From NCBI RefSeq assembly GCF_021044775.1, contig NZ_JAJNOQ010000001.1, positions 124,001 through 188,000 of the forward strand: a stretch of 64,000 nucleotides of DNA, in the 5' to 3' direction. Position 1 is the first letter of the stretch. Each line of letters opens with the position of its first letter. The translations under genes were made by a program, and so were the position numbers. Below the pieces are notes generated by a model. It had not been told where the DNA came from and made no database searches. It saw nothing but the letters and a program-made list of their open reading frames with translations. Positions 24,710 to 32,666 of the stretch are shown here, piece after piece. This DNA is from Paraeggerthella hominis. Lineage in GTDB: Bacteria > Actinomycetota > Coriobacteriia > Coriobacteriales > Eggerthellaceae.

Positions 24710-25273
24710 TTAGTTGCCGAAAAGCGCGTTTGAAACAGCCTGCTCGGCATTGGAATCAGGCATCCAGGTGTCATCTTTGAGTTCGTATCCGATGGTGATG
24801 GGCGCCGTTTCGGCTGGCTGAAGAGCCCCGAGCGTATCCATGATGATTTGTCCGATCTTCGAGGTGATCTCGGCTTCGGTCATGTTGGCAACGGTCTCAT
24901 CGGAAGCGAGCGCCTGGGTCGCTTCCGCGAATCCCTTCTCGAATTCCTTGAGGTTCTTGCAGGTGAGAACCACGCTGGCCTGGGCTTTGTCGCCATCCAC
25001 TGTTATGCCGTCAACGCGATAGTCGAAACCCGCCAGATACGATGTGACGAACTCCTTCGGATCTATCCCGTATGCGGCCATTTCCGTCGTGCCTGCGCCC
25101 GTGGCAAGTTCATCGAGCAAAGCGGGATCGAGCGTTTTGATGGCTTCGAGCTGCTCGGTGACCCCCTCGCGAATGATCTCCTCGTCGCTGGGTCCGCATC
25201 CCGTGAGCGCAACCGCCCCAAACGCCATGAGCATTGCAGCCGCACACGCGACAAACACGTTCCTGATCTTCAT
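24710..25273 (-). CDS. Secreted lipoprotein, unknown function (DUF5105-like)
   Basis: A 187-residue lipoprotein: a signal peptide of 25 residues ends in the lipobox L-T-G-C26. The mature part is acidic and helical (SDEEIIREGVTEQLEAIKTLD) with a C-terminal beta-rich portion, resembling DUF5105/DUF4878-type lipoproteins of Gram-positives. GGAGGGG precedes the ATG. A G-T-containing hairpin around 24653-24676 may terminate it before the micro-gene. No operon partner. Confidence 0.8.
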   Translation of the reverse strand: MKIRNVFVACAAAMLMAFGAVALTGCGPSDEEIIREGVTEQLEAIKTLDPALLDELATGAGTTEMAAYGIDPKEFVTSYLAGFDYRVDGITVDGDKAQASVVLTCKNLKEFEKGFAEATQALASDETVANMTEAEITSKIGQIIMDTLGALQPAETAPITIGYELKDDTWMPDSNAEQAVSNALFGN

Positions 25274-25472
25274 GCTACCCCTCCTTCATAGGCCGCCCTT
25301 TTCGGCCTCTATCAGGAAGGATACCTTGTTTCAGCAGATCAGTCCAGACCAGCGGACCGCTCAGACGAACCATTCAGCCAGGTGGCGGACCGCGCGAAGC
25401 TACGCGTTTGACCGGTGATTCCCCGTTCATGGAACGCTAGGATGATACCAGGGCTTTCATGAAAGGGGCGTC

Positions 25473-27107
25473 ATGATCACCGAAGCAAGAATCAACGAGA
25501 ACCGGAAGTCGCGGTACTATCGCGAGGGGCTGTGGACTGAAAAGACCATCCTGGATGTATGGGAAGCGCAGGCGGCAGCTTGCTGGTCTGATACGTACGT
25601 TACCGACAGCAAGGGTTCCAGTTTTACGTACGGCGAAGTGGACGAATCCGCTTCGAAGCTTGCCTTTTGGCTGATCGATCAGGGGATAGAGCCCGGTGAC
25701 GTCGTTTCGTTCCAGATGCCCACCTGGGCAGAGTTTTGCATCGTCTACGTTGCCTGCCTGAAAGCGGGCGTGGTTATGCATCCGCTTTCCATTGATCGCC
25801 GGAGACGCAGCGTCGTTCAGAACATGAACCAAGTTGCGTCGAGGGCTTACATAGGCCCCACGTTGTTCGAATCCACTGATTTCGAGTCGTTGGCGCTCGA
25901 TGCCCGGCACGAGGTTCCTTCGCTGCGTTGCTTGCTGTTCGTCGATCGTCTTGCTCCTGTGCAACGGGGCACGGCTTTGTCCGCCGTTCTTCAAGACGTC
26001 GGACGGACTCCTGGTCGGCCTGAGGTATCTTCTGACGACGTGGCCTGCATTCTCTCAACGTCCGGCTCTACGGGAAAACCGAAGGCGGCCATGCTCACGC
26101 ACAACAACATCCTGTTTTCCGAAACCTCGTTCATTGCGGGTGCCGGAAGGACGAAGCGAGATGTGATGTACATGCCGTCGCCGCTCAATCATGCTACGGG
26201 GTTCTTCCACGGACTGCTTTCTCCGATGATCCTTGGCGGACGTGCCGTGCTGCAGGAGCGATTTGATGTCGAAGAAGCCGTTGACTTGGTCAATGCGGAG
26301 CGGTGCACGTGGTCTATGGGGGCGACGCCCTTCATATTCGACCTGCTGAACGAGCTTGACCGGACCGGCAAAAAACTCGAATCTCTTGAGATGTTCCTTT
26401 GCGGCGGTGCCCCGGTTCCCGGTTCTCTTGTCCAACGCGCATGGAAGCACGGGGTGCTGCTCTGCGAGGTGTACGGTTCGACCGAGAGCTGCCCGCACGT
26501 ATACGTCCCACCTGCGGATTGTCTTGCTTGGAATGGAAGTTGGTCGGGAATTCCGTATCCGGGGATCGAGGTGCGCGTGGTGGACGAGCATCGCAACGAG
26601 GTTCCGCGGGGAACGCAGGGGGAAGAGGCTTCGCGCGGACCGCATCAGTTCGTCGGCTATCTGGGAGATCCCGAACGCACTGACAAGGCGCTTGACGATG
26701 AGGGGTGGTTCTACAGCGGCGACCTGTGTTACCAGGATGAACAGGGTCGAATACGCATCAACGGACGGAAAAAGGAAATTATCATCCGCGGCGGCGAGAA
26801 CATCAGCGCAGTCGAGGTGGACCATCTTGTCGACGGTTGTCCCGGCATCGGCGATCATGCGGCGATCGGAATGCCAGACGAACGTCCGGGCGAAGTGGTA
26901 TGCCTCTTCGCGGTCTCGGAGAACGGCAGGTGCGCAACGCTTGCGGAAGTGCGGGACTACATGCGCGCTCAAGAGGCGCACGAGCACCTGCTTCCCGTGC
27001 GCTTGGAGTTCGTGGACGAGATTCCTCATACTGCAACGGGAAAAACGCGACGGTTTCTGCTAGTCGAAGAGTTGAAGCGTCGAATGGAGGAAGAGGTTCG
27101 GGGCTAG
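25473..27107 (+). CDS. AMP-forming acyl-CoA synthetase, FadK-like
   Basis: A 544-residue ANL-superfamily ligase. The P-loop STSGSTGKPK is at residues 195-204, then YGSTESCPH, WFYSGDLC, GRKKEIIIRGGENIS and the C-terminal catalytic lysine in TATGKTRRF. The overall pattern, including GEEASRGP, is like the short/medium-chain acyl-CoA synthetase FadK and carnitine-CoA ligase CaiC. It should activate a carboxylic acid to its CoA ester; the substrate is not readable. AAAGGGG lies before ATG 25473. It is monocistronic and its base composition is somewhat less GC-rich than the housekeeping genes. Confidence 0.87.
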   Translation: MITEARINENRKSRYYREGLWTEKTILDVWEAQAAACWSDTYVTDSKGSSFTYGEVDESASKLAFWLIDQGIEPGDVVSFQMPTWAEFCIVYVACLKAGVVMHPLSIDRRRRSVVQNMNQVASRAYIGPTLFESTDFESLALDARHEVPSLRCLLFVDRLAPVQRGTALSAVLQDVGRTPGRPEVSSDDVACILSTSGSTGKPKAAMLTHNNILFSETSFIAGAGRTKRDVMYMPSPLNHATGFFHGLLSPMILGGRAVLQERFDVEEAVDLVNAERCTWSMGATPFIFDLLNELDRTGKKLESLEMFLCGGAPVPGSLVQRAWKHGVLLCEVYGSTESCPHVYVPPADCLAWNGSWSGIPYPGIEVRVVDEHRNEVPRGTQGEEASRGPHQFVGYLGDPERTDKALDDEGWFYSGDLCYQDEQGRIRINGRKKEIIIRGGENISAVEVDHLVDGCPGIGDHAAIGMPDERPGEVVCLFAVSENGRCATLAEVRDYMRAQEAHEHLLPVRLEFVDEIPHTATGKTRRFLLVEELKRRMEEEVRG

Positions 27108-27279
27108 AAGGGTAGGGCTTGCGGCGCATCGCCTCCCCGGGGAGCTCCTTTCCGGCAAGTTTCCTCTCCTGACGATCATTGCGTGTTTGAAGAGGGTCTA
27201 TACTGATGAAAGACAGTGTTTTGATCAGGGGTAGCGTACTTTAGCGGGTGCGCTCGACGACGAGTGGGGGAGTGCGGCC

Positions 27280-27540
27280 ATGGGCTTTATGGACAACTTC
27301 AATGACGAAGCAGGAAAGACCAACTTCAACGGAGGGCAATACCGTGTTATGCAGGTGGTGCTGAGGGAGAAGTTCGTCGGCAAAGGATCGAAGAACTTTA
27401 CGGAAATCGAGGAGATTTGTAATCAGCAATATGCGCAAGGATATCGCCTGCATACCTTCGCCCAGTCCACGGCGGCTTCTGCTGGATTCGGCGGCGGCGA
27501 CAGAACGGTATGCAACCTGGTTTTCGAGAGGATGATGTAG
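27280..27540 (+). CDS. DUF4177-like small cytoplasmic protein
   Basis: An 86-residue soluble protein. The pattern of a central helix (FTEIEEICNQQYAQGYRLHTF) followed by a Gly-rich turn (GFGGGDR) and a final strand ending in LVFERMM resembles DUF4177 proteins, whose role is unknown. GGGGGAG precedes the ATG by 8 bases, TATACT at 27199-27204 is a possible -10, and a strong hairpin follows 26 bases after the stop. Confidence 0.7.
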   Translation: MGFMDNFNDEAGKTNFNGGQYRVMQVVLREKFVGKGSKNFTEIEEICNQQYAQGYRLHTFAQSTAASAGFGGGDRTVCNLVFERMM

Positions 27541-27565
27541 CGTAAGCGCTTGACGGCGCTGCGTT

Positions 27566-27613
27566 CCCGCAGCGGCAAGGAACCCGCCGGTCGGCTGCCC
27601 TTGCCGCTGCGGG
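27566..27613. terminator. Strong stem-loop between convergent genes
   Basis: A perfect 15-bp stem (CCCGCAGCGGCAAGG with its complement at 27599-27613) and an 18-base loop between the DUF4177-like gene (+) and the arsR gene (-). No T tract on either strand; it could still end both transcripts. Confidence 0.65.
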
Positions 27614-27663
27614 CTGTATGGTTTGCATTCTGGAGAGCGTGATTGAGCTTCTTCGAGCGCTTG

Positions 27664-27930
27664 TTACAACGAATCGATGTAAGACCGAACTTCGGCCACG
27701 GTTTCTCGGTTCAGCGAATAGTGCATCCATTTGCCTTGCCTGCGGCTTGTTACGAGGCCGCTTGAGCAGAGAACCTTCATGTGGTGGGAGAGCGTTGGTT
27801 GCGTGATCCCGAGTGCATCCAATATCTTGCAGGCGCACAACTCGTCTTGCTTGGAGATCAGTTCTATAATTTTCAGGCGGTTGGAATCGGACAGCGCCTT
27901 GAACAGCAGTGCGTAGCCGGTCTCTCCCAT
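27664..27930 (-). CDS. ArsR-family metalloregulator
   Basis: An 88-residue winged-helix repressor. The DNA-recognition helix spans about residues 40-58 (ITQPTLSHHMKVLCSSGLV). C32 and C34 in ELCACKIL match the alpha3 ELCVCDL metal/arsenite site of ArsR, and C55 could be a third ligand. It is the last gene of a permease-thioredoxin-arsR operon, so it probably represses that operon until a thiol-reactive ligand binds. GGGAG precedes ATG 27930. Confidence 0.88.
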   Translation of the reverse strand: MGETGYALLFKALSDSNRLKIIELISKQDELCACKILDALGITQPTLSHHMKVLCSSGLVTSRRQGKWMHYSLNRETVAEVRSYIDSL

Positions 27931-27946
27931 ATAGGACTCCCTTCTT

Positions 27947-28180
27947 CTAGAGGAGCTTCGCTATTTCGGTCGGCTTGAGCACTTTACCCGACGACACGAT
28001 CTTGCCGTTCACGGCGAGTGCCGGCGTGGACATGACGCCCGCCTCGGCGAGAGACGCCATGTCGGTAACGTAGTTCAGCACAGCATCGGAGCCTGCTTGG
28101 GCTATTGCCGCCTCGGCATTCTCTTTGAGTTGCCTGCATTTCTTGCATCCTGGGCCGTACACGGTCAGTTGCTTCGCCAT
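27947..28180 (-). CDS. Thioredoxin-like redox-active disulfide protein
   Basis: A 77-residue miniature thioredoxin of the redox-active disulfide protein 2 type. The active site is C12-K-K-C15 in YGPGCKKC, and STPAL supplies the cis-proline. GGAAGGAAA precedes ATG 28180, preferred over an upstream ATG at 28195. Sandwiched between the permease and ArsR genes, it likely supplies or receives electrons for whatever the permease exports or senses. Confidence 0.87.
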   Translation of the reverse strand: MAKQLTVYGPGCKKCRQLKENAEAAIAQAGSDAVLNYVTDMASLAEAGVMSTPALAVNGKIVSSGKVLKPTEIAKLL

Positions 28181-28204
28181 AACGTTTCCTTCCACTCGGT
28201 TACT

Positions 28205-29215
28205 TTACATCAGAAGCGGCTGCACAGCATTGAAGATATAGCCGCTTATAGTCATTCCCGTCAGACATACGCCAATAAACACGGCGAGGAGCTTGGGTTT
28301 CACGACGCGTGAAAGCATGGTGAGCGAGGGGAGGGAGATCGTGGTGACGCTCATCATGAACGCGAGCACGGTGCCTAACCCGACTCCCTTGAGGTACAGC
28401 GCCTCGGCGATAGGAATGGCTCCGAACGTATCCGCGTAAATAGGTGCACCCGCAAGCGTAGCCAGCACGACAGCGAATGGGTTCCCGCTGCCCAGTACGG
28501 GCTCGATGAATTCTTGAGGTATCCAGTTGTGGATGAGCGCTCCTACTGCGACTCCGACCAAGATGTAAGGAAACACTTTTTTGAACGTGGACCACGTCTC
28601 ACCACGCGCGTAAGAGAGCCGGTCGAGTCTTGTCATCGACAGCATTTCCTCGTCGGTTGGTCCGCTGCCGTGTACGAAGTCGGCAACTTGGTTGTCCATT
28701 CCCAGCTTGTCGATGAGGGTTCCTCCTGCAATGGCAACGACAAGCCCCACCGCGGTATATGCGATGGCAGCGGGCAAGCCGAAGATACTCATAATGAGAA
28801 CGATGGAGCCTAGATCAACCATCGGCGAGGATATAAGGAAGCTGAATGTCACGCCCAAAGGCAGTCCGGCACGGGTAAAGCCGATGAACAAGGGTATTGA
28901 CGAGCAACTGCAAAACGGCGTCACGGTCCCCAGGAGAGCGCCCATGACGTTAGCCCACGCTCCCTTGAATCGACTAAGAAGCTGCCTGCTGCGCTCGGGC
29001 GGGAAATAACTTTGAACATAGCTGATAACGAATATCATCACGCATAGCAGCAGTACGATCTTTGCCGTATCGTATACGAAAAAGTGTAGGCTGCCGCCCC
29101 ATTGGGTCGAGAGATCGATGCCAACGGATGTAAGCGCGGCCGAGATCAAATCGGAGAGCCACTGCATTTTCAGAAGCTGCTCCATAACGAACGTTCCTAC
29201 TGCTTCCATTGCCAT
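28205..29215 (-). CDS. DUF318/ArsP-type permease
   Basis: A 336-residue integral membrane protein with about eight to ten helices and the family motif TPFCSCSSIP (C102, C104) in helix 3. This DUF318 permease family includes ArsP, which exports trivalent organoarsenicals, and many members sit beside arsR and a mini-thioredoxin as here. A long cytoplasmic loop (around residues 185-215) separates the two halves. ATG 29215 is used; ATG 29209 is equally placed. It is first in the operon behind a promoter with an inverted-repeat operator. Arsenic as the substrate is probable but not proven. Confidence 0.85.
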   Translation of the reverse strand: MAMEAVGTFVMEQLLKMQWLSDLISAALTSVGIDLSTQWGGSLHFFVYDTAKIVLLLCVMIFVISYVQSYFPPERSRQLLSRFKGAWANVMGALLGTVTPFCSCSSIPLFIGFTRAGLPLGVTFSFLISSPMVDLGSIVLIMSIFGLPAAIAYTAVGLVVAIAGGTLIDKLGMDNQVADFVHGSGPTDEEMLSMTRLDRLSYARGETWSTFKKVFPYILVGVAVGALIHNWIPQEFIEPVLGSGNPFAVVLATLAGAPIYADTFGAIPIAEALYLKGVGLGTVLAFMMSVTTISLPSLTMLSRVVKPKLLAVFIGVCLTGMTISGYIFNAVQPLLM

Positions 29216-29247
29216 CCTAACATAGATGAGAATCTATATAACAAGCA

Positions 29248-29275
29248 AATATACTTATACATTGATATATGTCAA
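29248..29275 (-). promoter_or_regulatory. Promoter and ArsR-type operator of the permease operon
   Basis: Read on the minus strand: TTGACA (29275-29270), 16-base spacer, TATATT (29253-29248). The near-palindrome TTGATATATGTCAA (29262-29275) overlaps the -35 element, the place and shape expected for an ArsR-family operator. A second inverted repeat, ATAGAT-GAGA-ATCTAT (29222-29237), lies in the leader and could be a second site. Confidence 0.75.
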
Positions 29276-29300
29276 TATGTTATCAGCCACTTTTTCTGAA

Positions 29301-29347
29301 ATGCAAAGCCAGGATAAGTAGGGGAGTCGCCCATCTTGGCTTTGCAT
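29301..29347 (-). terminator. Stem-loop downstream of the orphan gene pair
   Basis: ATGCAAAGCCAGGAT (29301-29315) pairs with 29333-29347 over 15 bases with one G-T, enclosing 17 bases. It lies ~120 bases after the minus-strand gene ending at 29466 and before the permease promoter; a weak T-rich stretch follows on the minus strand. The 118 bases between 29348 and 29465 hold no recognised gene. Confidence 0.6.
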
Positions 29348-29465
29348 GGGGAACGATGCCGCATCGAAGTACTCGCTAGGCGACAGCAAGCAATAGCAAG
29401 GGAGCCCGCCGCGAAGTTGATACCTACGGGATGTTCGACGTTGCCGCGCTACGCATTGGCGGTCG

Positions 29466-29735
29466 TCAGACCACCGCCCGCAGCGCGAAGCGCGGCTCCG
29501 CTTCGATCAACGGGCGGGCGAACCCGCCGAACGAGCCATGGCCGTCAAGCGCGTCCAGGGCGAACCGCACGATCTCGATAGCGGTATCGGAGCGCTGGAG
29601 CGTCACGACGATCCGGCCGTTGAAGGGATTGCAGGACAGTTCGAGCAGGTTGCCGCGAGGGATGCCGTCGGGCGCGGCAGGATAGATCTCCCGAAACCGA
29701 GGGTGCTGCAGGATCCCGAAGCAAGTAGGCTGCAT
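29466..29735 (-). CDS. Hypothetical 89-residue protein
   Basis: Not recognised. A soluble protein with a Pro/Gly-rich first third and a later amphipathic stretch (SDTAIEIVRFALDALD). It begins 9 bases after the stop of the preceding 77-residue gene with only a weak AGGCG site, so it depends on translation of that gene. It could also be the remainder of a longer frameshifted protein. Confidence 0.5.
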   Translation of the reverse strand: MQPTCFGILQHPRFREIYPAAPDGIPRGNLLELSCNPFNGRIVVTLQRSDTAIEIVRFALDALDGHGSFGGFARPLIEAEPRFALRAVV

Positions 29736-29744
29736 GGCGATCGC

Positions 29745-29978
29745 CTACGCGCGTTCTTCGGCGCAGGACAGGAACGAGGCTGCCGCCATGGATTTGGCAT
29801 CCTGGTACTCGATCAAGGACGCGACGTCGAAATCGAGGGGAACCTCGAGGGAGAACGTCTCCGTAGTGCCGCGAGTGGAGAACTTGGCCTTGCGGTACGC
29901 GATGACCTCGCCGGTGTCTTTCTTGACGAATGTCTTCTCCTCGATACCGAGGCAGACAGCAGATAGTTTCGCGCGCAT
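29745..29978 (-). CDS. Hypothetical 77-residue protein, possibly ssDNA-binding-like
   Basis: A small basic-then-acidic protein starting MRAKLSAVCLGIEEKTFVKK. The string of predicted beta strands (KTFVKKDTGEVIAYRKAKFS, ETFSLEVPLDFD) is reminiscent of small helix-destabilising or accessory proteins of plasmids and conjugative elements, but no family is recognised with confidence. AGGAG lies ten bases before ATG 29978. Together with the following gene it may be a remnant of a mobile element. Confidence 0.55.
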   Translation of the reverse strand: MRAKLSAVCLGIEEKTFVKKDTGEVIAYRKAKFSTRGTTETFSLEVPLDFDVASLIEYQDAKSMAAASFLSCAEERA

Positions 29979-30142
29979 AAAAATACACTCCTTCAGTCTT
30001 TTGTCCCAACCGAAGAAGGTCTCACTAGTCTCTAGGTTTACATAAGACATATTATCAATAAATTAGAAAGCGTATGAAGGGGAGTGATAAAGGGGCTGAT
30101 GGAAAGCATGGTTCGTAAACCCATTAGCTACTTTAAAGAAAA

Positions 30143-30191
30143 CATGCCGACGGTTTCGTGATGCTTTATGCATACGATTGCCGTCGGCATG
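30143..30191 (-). terminator. Stem-loop downstream of the small membrane protein gene
   Basis: CATGCCGACGG (30143-30153) pairs with CCGTCGGCATG (30181-30191), 11 bp with a 27-base loop, starting 30 bases beyond the stop at 30221. No long T tract. Confidence 0.55.
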
Positions 30192-30220
30192 CAAAACAGA
30201 CTGGTTGCGAATACGCGACT

Positions 30221-30709
30221 TTAACCCCACGTCGTGCTAGGACCAGCAGCTCCGCTTCCGACATCGGCTGCAATCCCAGTGTAGTCGCCGCTTTCGACCA
30301 ATTGCATGACTTCAGGAAGCAGGAAGTATAGAGAAACCGCATTGAGGACGAGCGCGACGCCGCAGATAACCATGCCCACAACGCTCGACCGCCTTAAACG
30401 AGATGCAACGGCAGCAACTTCGGTCTGCTTCTTTGCAAGCGCGCTCAGTTTTCTGTAACCTATTATTCCGCATATAAGCCCCGTGCCGCTCAATAAGACA
30501 CCGCCGATGAACAACGAAACGGGTCCGGCGATATTTGCGACCATGATCAGCGTCTGGGAAGATTTCAGTTCTCGATAATCCTGCATGTTCGGCTGAAACG
30601 GCGGAGGCGCAATCGATATCCGCGGACCAGTCGGAGGCTGATACTTTTCTTCACGGTTGCTTTTCGGCGCTGGAGGCGCTTCGGGAGCTTTGTTTTCTTC
30701 ATCTGCCAT
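30221..30709 (-). CDS. DUF4190-like small membrane protein
   Basis: A 162-residue protein with a Pro-rich cytoplasmic N-terminus (residues 1-48), two close hydrophobic segments (about 52-86), a basic loop (RLRRSS) and another helix (109-131). The GLICGIIGYRKL pattern is typical of DUF4190-type proteins common in actinobacteria, of unknown function. AGGG precedes the ATG. Monogenic. Confidence 0.7.
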   Translation of the reverse strand: MADEENKAPEAPPAPKSNREEKYQPPTGPRISIAPPPFQPNMQDYRELKSSQTLIMVANIAGPVSLFIGGVLLSGTGLICGIIGYRKLSALAKKQTEVAAVASRLRRSSVVGMVICGVALVLNAVSLYFLLPEVMQLVESGDYTGIAADVGSGAAGPSTTWG

Positions 30710-30802
30710 AAATACCCTCTATTTCATGCCTCTGACCAGGCTTTTTGTAAACGACGCTCTGAGAGCCGTTCTAAGGCCCCATGTTGCCCTTTCGCGACTC
30801 CT

Positions 30803-30837
30803 AGGTCATCGGAAATCGCAATGATTTTCGATGACCT
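30803..30837 (-). terminator. Stem-loop after the merR gene
   Basis: AGGTCATCG-AAATC pairs over 15 bases (one G-T) with 30823-30837 around a five-base loop, 24 bases after the merR stop. Confidence 0.6.
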
Positions 30838-30861
30838 GTTATCAAACTATACCATGGTGCG

Positions 30862-31239
30862 CTATTGGCTCGAATCGCTTGCCGACAACTCCATACTCGC
30901 TGCATGCAAGCGCTTCAAGCTTTCCTTCAATTCGCTGATCTGGTACTCGAGGACAGTTTCCTGGTCTTTGACGATTTCCAAGCGTTCAGCCTGCGTCGCA
31001 ACGCCGCGTTTCTGCAGCTTCACGAAGTACTGAATACCCTCGATTGAAAGCCCACTTTTTCTCAATGCATCCACAAACAGCAATTGCGTGATGTCAGCGT
31101 GTGAAAACGAACGCACACCACGATGATCACGCGCGAGATCTGGAAAGAAGCCGCACTTATCGTAATAGCGAATCGTAAATGCAGAAATACCCGTCGTGTC
31201 GACAACGTCGCTTATGCTGTAACATGGCACGCCGCTCAC
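30862..31239 (-). CDS. MerR-family transcriptional regulator
   Basis: A 125-residue regulator. Residues ~7-75 are the MerR winged helix (SISDVVDTTGISAFTIRYYDKCGFF, then RSFSHADITQLLFV), followed by a dimerisation coiled coil. The short C-terminus lacks the cysteines of metal sensors and any drug-binding domain; it resembles the NmlR/AdhR-type group that senses electrophiles. Two TTAGAG-core palindromes lie 50-105 bases upstream of its start and may be its operators. Ligand unknown. Confidence 0.87.
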   Translation of the reverse strand: MSGVPCYSISDVVDTTGISAFTIRYYDKCGFFPDLARDHRGVRSFSHADITQLLFVDALRKSGLSIEGIQYFVKLQKRGVATQAERLEIVKDQETVLEYQISELKESLKRLHAASMELSASDSSQ

Positions 31240-31287
31240 GTCGGATCCCTTTCGTTCGTGTCCTAGTCTATTCAGTCGAGAATTCGA

Positions 31288-31310
31288 GTACTTAGAGTAA
31301 CTCTAAGTAC
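31288..31310. promoter_or_regulatory. TTAGAG-core palindrome A upstream of merR
   Basis: GTACTTAGAGT and its reverse complement flank a central A, 23 bases in all. The centre is 33 bases from that of palindrome B, about three helical turns, so two dimers could bind on the same DNA face. Possible MerR operator. Confidence 0.75.
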
Positions 31311-31320
31311 TTTTGTACTG

Positions 31321-31343
31321 CAGCTTAGAGTAACTCTAAGCTG
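31321..31343. promoter_or_regulatory. TTAGAG-core palindrome B upstream of merR
   Basis: CAGCTTAGAGT and its reverse complement flank a central A. It shares the inner core with palindrome A but not the outer bases, and lies 11 bases past the dut stop codon, so a role in ending dut transcripts is also possible. Confidence 0.75.
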
Positions 31344-31354
31344 ATCGCATTGTC

Positions 31355-31801
31355 TTACGAACGCACTCCGCTGCTGCCGAAACCACCCGCGCCCCTGCTG
31401 CTCTCAGGAAGCTCATCGGCCGACTCGAAAGCGATGTCCGGAACCTTCATGACAACCAACTGAGCAATACGATCGCCGCGCTTGATTTCAAACGGCGTTT
31501 GGGGATCGAGATTCACGAGAACCGCCTTTATCTCCCCTCTATAGTTGCTGTCGATCAAACCGGGTGCATTCACCAGGGAAATGCCGTGCTTAATGGCCAG
31601 CCCGCTTCGCGGAAGGACGAAGCCCGCGTAGCCTTGCGGTATTGCCATCGCAAGGCCGCAGGGAACAAGCTTTCGTTCAAAAGGTTGCAGCACATCATCG
31701 CAGGTTGCGCGCAAATCAACTCCCGCATCGCCTGCGTAGGCATACGCGGGTACGGGTAAACTGGGATCGAGCTGTTTTACTGGTATTGTAAGGTCAGTCA
31801 T
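31355..31801 (-). CDS. dut: dUTP diphosphatase
   Basis: A 148-residue trimeric dUTPase that hydrolyses dUTP to dUMP and diphosphate. All five motifs are present: DAGVDLRA, PRSGLAIKHGIS, GLIDSNYRGEI, RGDRIAQLVV and the C-terminal RGAGGFGSSG. The ATG at 31801 lies inside nrdR (8-base overlap), giving a coupled pair for nucleotide metabolism control. Length normal. Confidence 0.95.
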   Translation of the reverse strand: MTDLTIPVKQLDPSLPVPAYAYAGDAGVDLRATCDDVLQPFERKLVPCGLAMAIPQGYAGFVLPRSGLAIKHGISLVNAPGLIDSNYRGEIKAVLVNLDPQTPFEIKRGDRIAQLVVMKVPDIAFESADELPESSRGAGGFGSSGVRS

Positions 31802-32249
31802 GGTATCGCAACCCTTCAAGTGCAGCCGAGAATTCTTCGACGTTCTGAAAGTCCTTGTACACGCTCGCAAAGCGAACGTAAGCCACATCGTCAAGCTTAG
31901 CTAGACGGACAAGCGCCATATCGCCTAGTTCTTTCGATTTAATCTCGCTCTTGGAGGCGTTGCGGAGCTCGCTCTCTATACTGTCGATAAGCGATCCGAT
32001 TTGTTCAGGCGATATAGGCCTTTTCGCGCATGCCATAAGCAAGCCGCGCATGAGCTTTTGACGGTCGTACGCTTCGGACGATCCGTCCGTTTTGATTATG
32101 AGCAAGGGGTTGTCGCCTAGTCGTTCGTACGTGGTGAATCGTCGGCCGCAATCAAGACATTCGCGACGGCGCCGTATAGCCGTGCCGTCTTCGGAAGGTC
32201 GGGAATCGACAACCTTCGATTCAGGATTTCCACAGGCTGGGCAACGCAT
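31794..32249 (-). CDS. nrdR: Ribonucleotide reductase repressor NrdR
   Basis: A 151-residue repressor with an N-terminal zinc ribbon (MRCPACGNPESKVVDSRP, CLDCGRRFTTYE) and an ATP-cone domain (residues ~49-139). It senses dATP/ATP and represses ribonucleotide reductase genes by binding NrdR boxes. Such a box-like palindrome lies 40 bases upstream of its own start, suggesting autoregulation. It overlaps dut. Confidence 0.95.
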   Translation of the reverse strand: MRCPACGNPESKVVDSRPSEDGTAIRRRRECLDCGRRFTTYERLGDNPLLIIKTDGSSEAYDRQKLMRGLLMACAKRPISPEQIGSLIDSIESELRNASKSEIKSKELGDMALVRLAKLDDVAYVRFASVYKDFQNVEEFSAALEGLRYHD

Positions 32250-32289
32250 AGGCTGGACTCCTTCTCTCGAATTTACCCTAGCCTAACAT

Positions 32290-32301
32290 ACTACATATAG
32301 T
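32290..32301 (-). promoter_or_regulatory. NrdR-box-like palindrome upstream of nrdR
   Basis: ACTACATATAGT on the plus strand (ACTATATGTAGT on the minus) resembles the NrdR-box consensus ACAcwATATwGTGT. Only one copy is visible, whereas regulated operons usually have two. Confidence 0.5.
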
Positions 32302-32384
32302 GGTTCAATCGCGTTCTTTGATCACTGCAAGAAAACCAACGCCTCCACTGTGCAATCACATGCGCCGCTTGAAAACCGTCTCAG

Positions 32385-32618
32385 TTACAAGCTCAAGAGC
32401 ACGCCGGCAAAAGAACAAGCCGTAAGAACAATTCCACCCGCAACGGCCTGCCCCGTATTAAAGCGATCATAAGCCCGCCCGCGACAATTGCCCTGCCGTA
32501 AAGTCCGAACAAAGCCTTGGAGCGTACCGCATGATCCTGGGCGGGAGGCAGAAATCGATCGAACTTCAAAACCATCAGACGTGCCGTCAGTCGGGTAGCG
32601 CACCTCGAAATTCTTCAT
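32385..32618 (-). CDS. LexA-regulated small protein with C-terminal membrane helix
   Basis: A 77-residue protein divergent from lexA. The last ~25 residues (FNTGQAVAGGIVLTACSF and following) form a likely membrane helix; the rest is polar. A near-perfect GGAGG site precedes the ATG, and its promoter (TTGACA, 17-base spacer, TATTAT) contains a LexA box in the spacer, so it should be DNA-damage induced. In many Gram-positives the gene divergent from lexA encodes a small division inhibitor (YneA, DivS or LysM type); the position suggests the same role, but no LysM domain is visible. A second frame (32393-32575) also encodes a hydrophobic stretch, so an indel or pseudogene cannot be excluded. Confidence 0.6.
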   Translation of the reverse strand: MKNFEVRYPTDGTSDGFEVRSISASRPGSCGTLQGFVRTLRQGNCRGRAYDRFNTGQAVAGGIVLTACSFAGVLLSL

Positions 32619-32636
32619 CTTTCTGCCTCCTTGCCC

Positions 32637-32666
32637 TTGCGTAGAACCTTTGTTCGCGTATATAAT
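32637..32666 (+). promoter_or_regulatory. lexA promoter
   Basis: TTGCGT (32637-32642) and TATAAT (32661-32666) are 18 bases apart. A LexA box occupies the spacer start. Confidence 0.7.
32643..32656. promoter_or_regulatory. LexA (SOS) box 1
   Basis: AGAACCTTTGTTCG matches the Gram-positive SOS consensus CGAACNNNNGTTCG with one change, within the lexA promoter. Confidence 0.8.

Noticed and set aside
32393..32575. Alternative frame inside the LexA-divergent gene as a separate gene
   Set aside because: It lacks its own ribosome site and overlaps the better-placed 77-codon frame. Kept only as a warning of possible frameshift.
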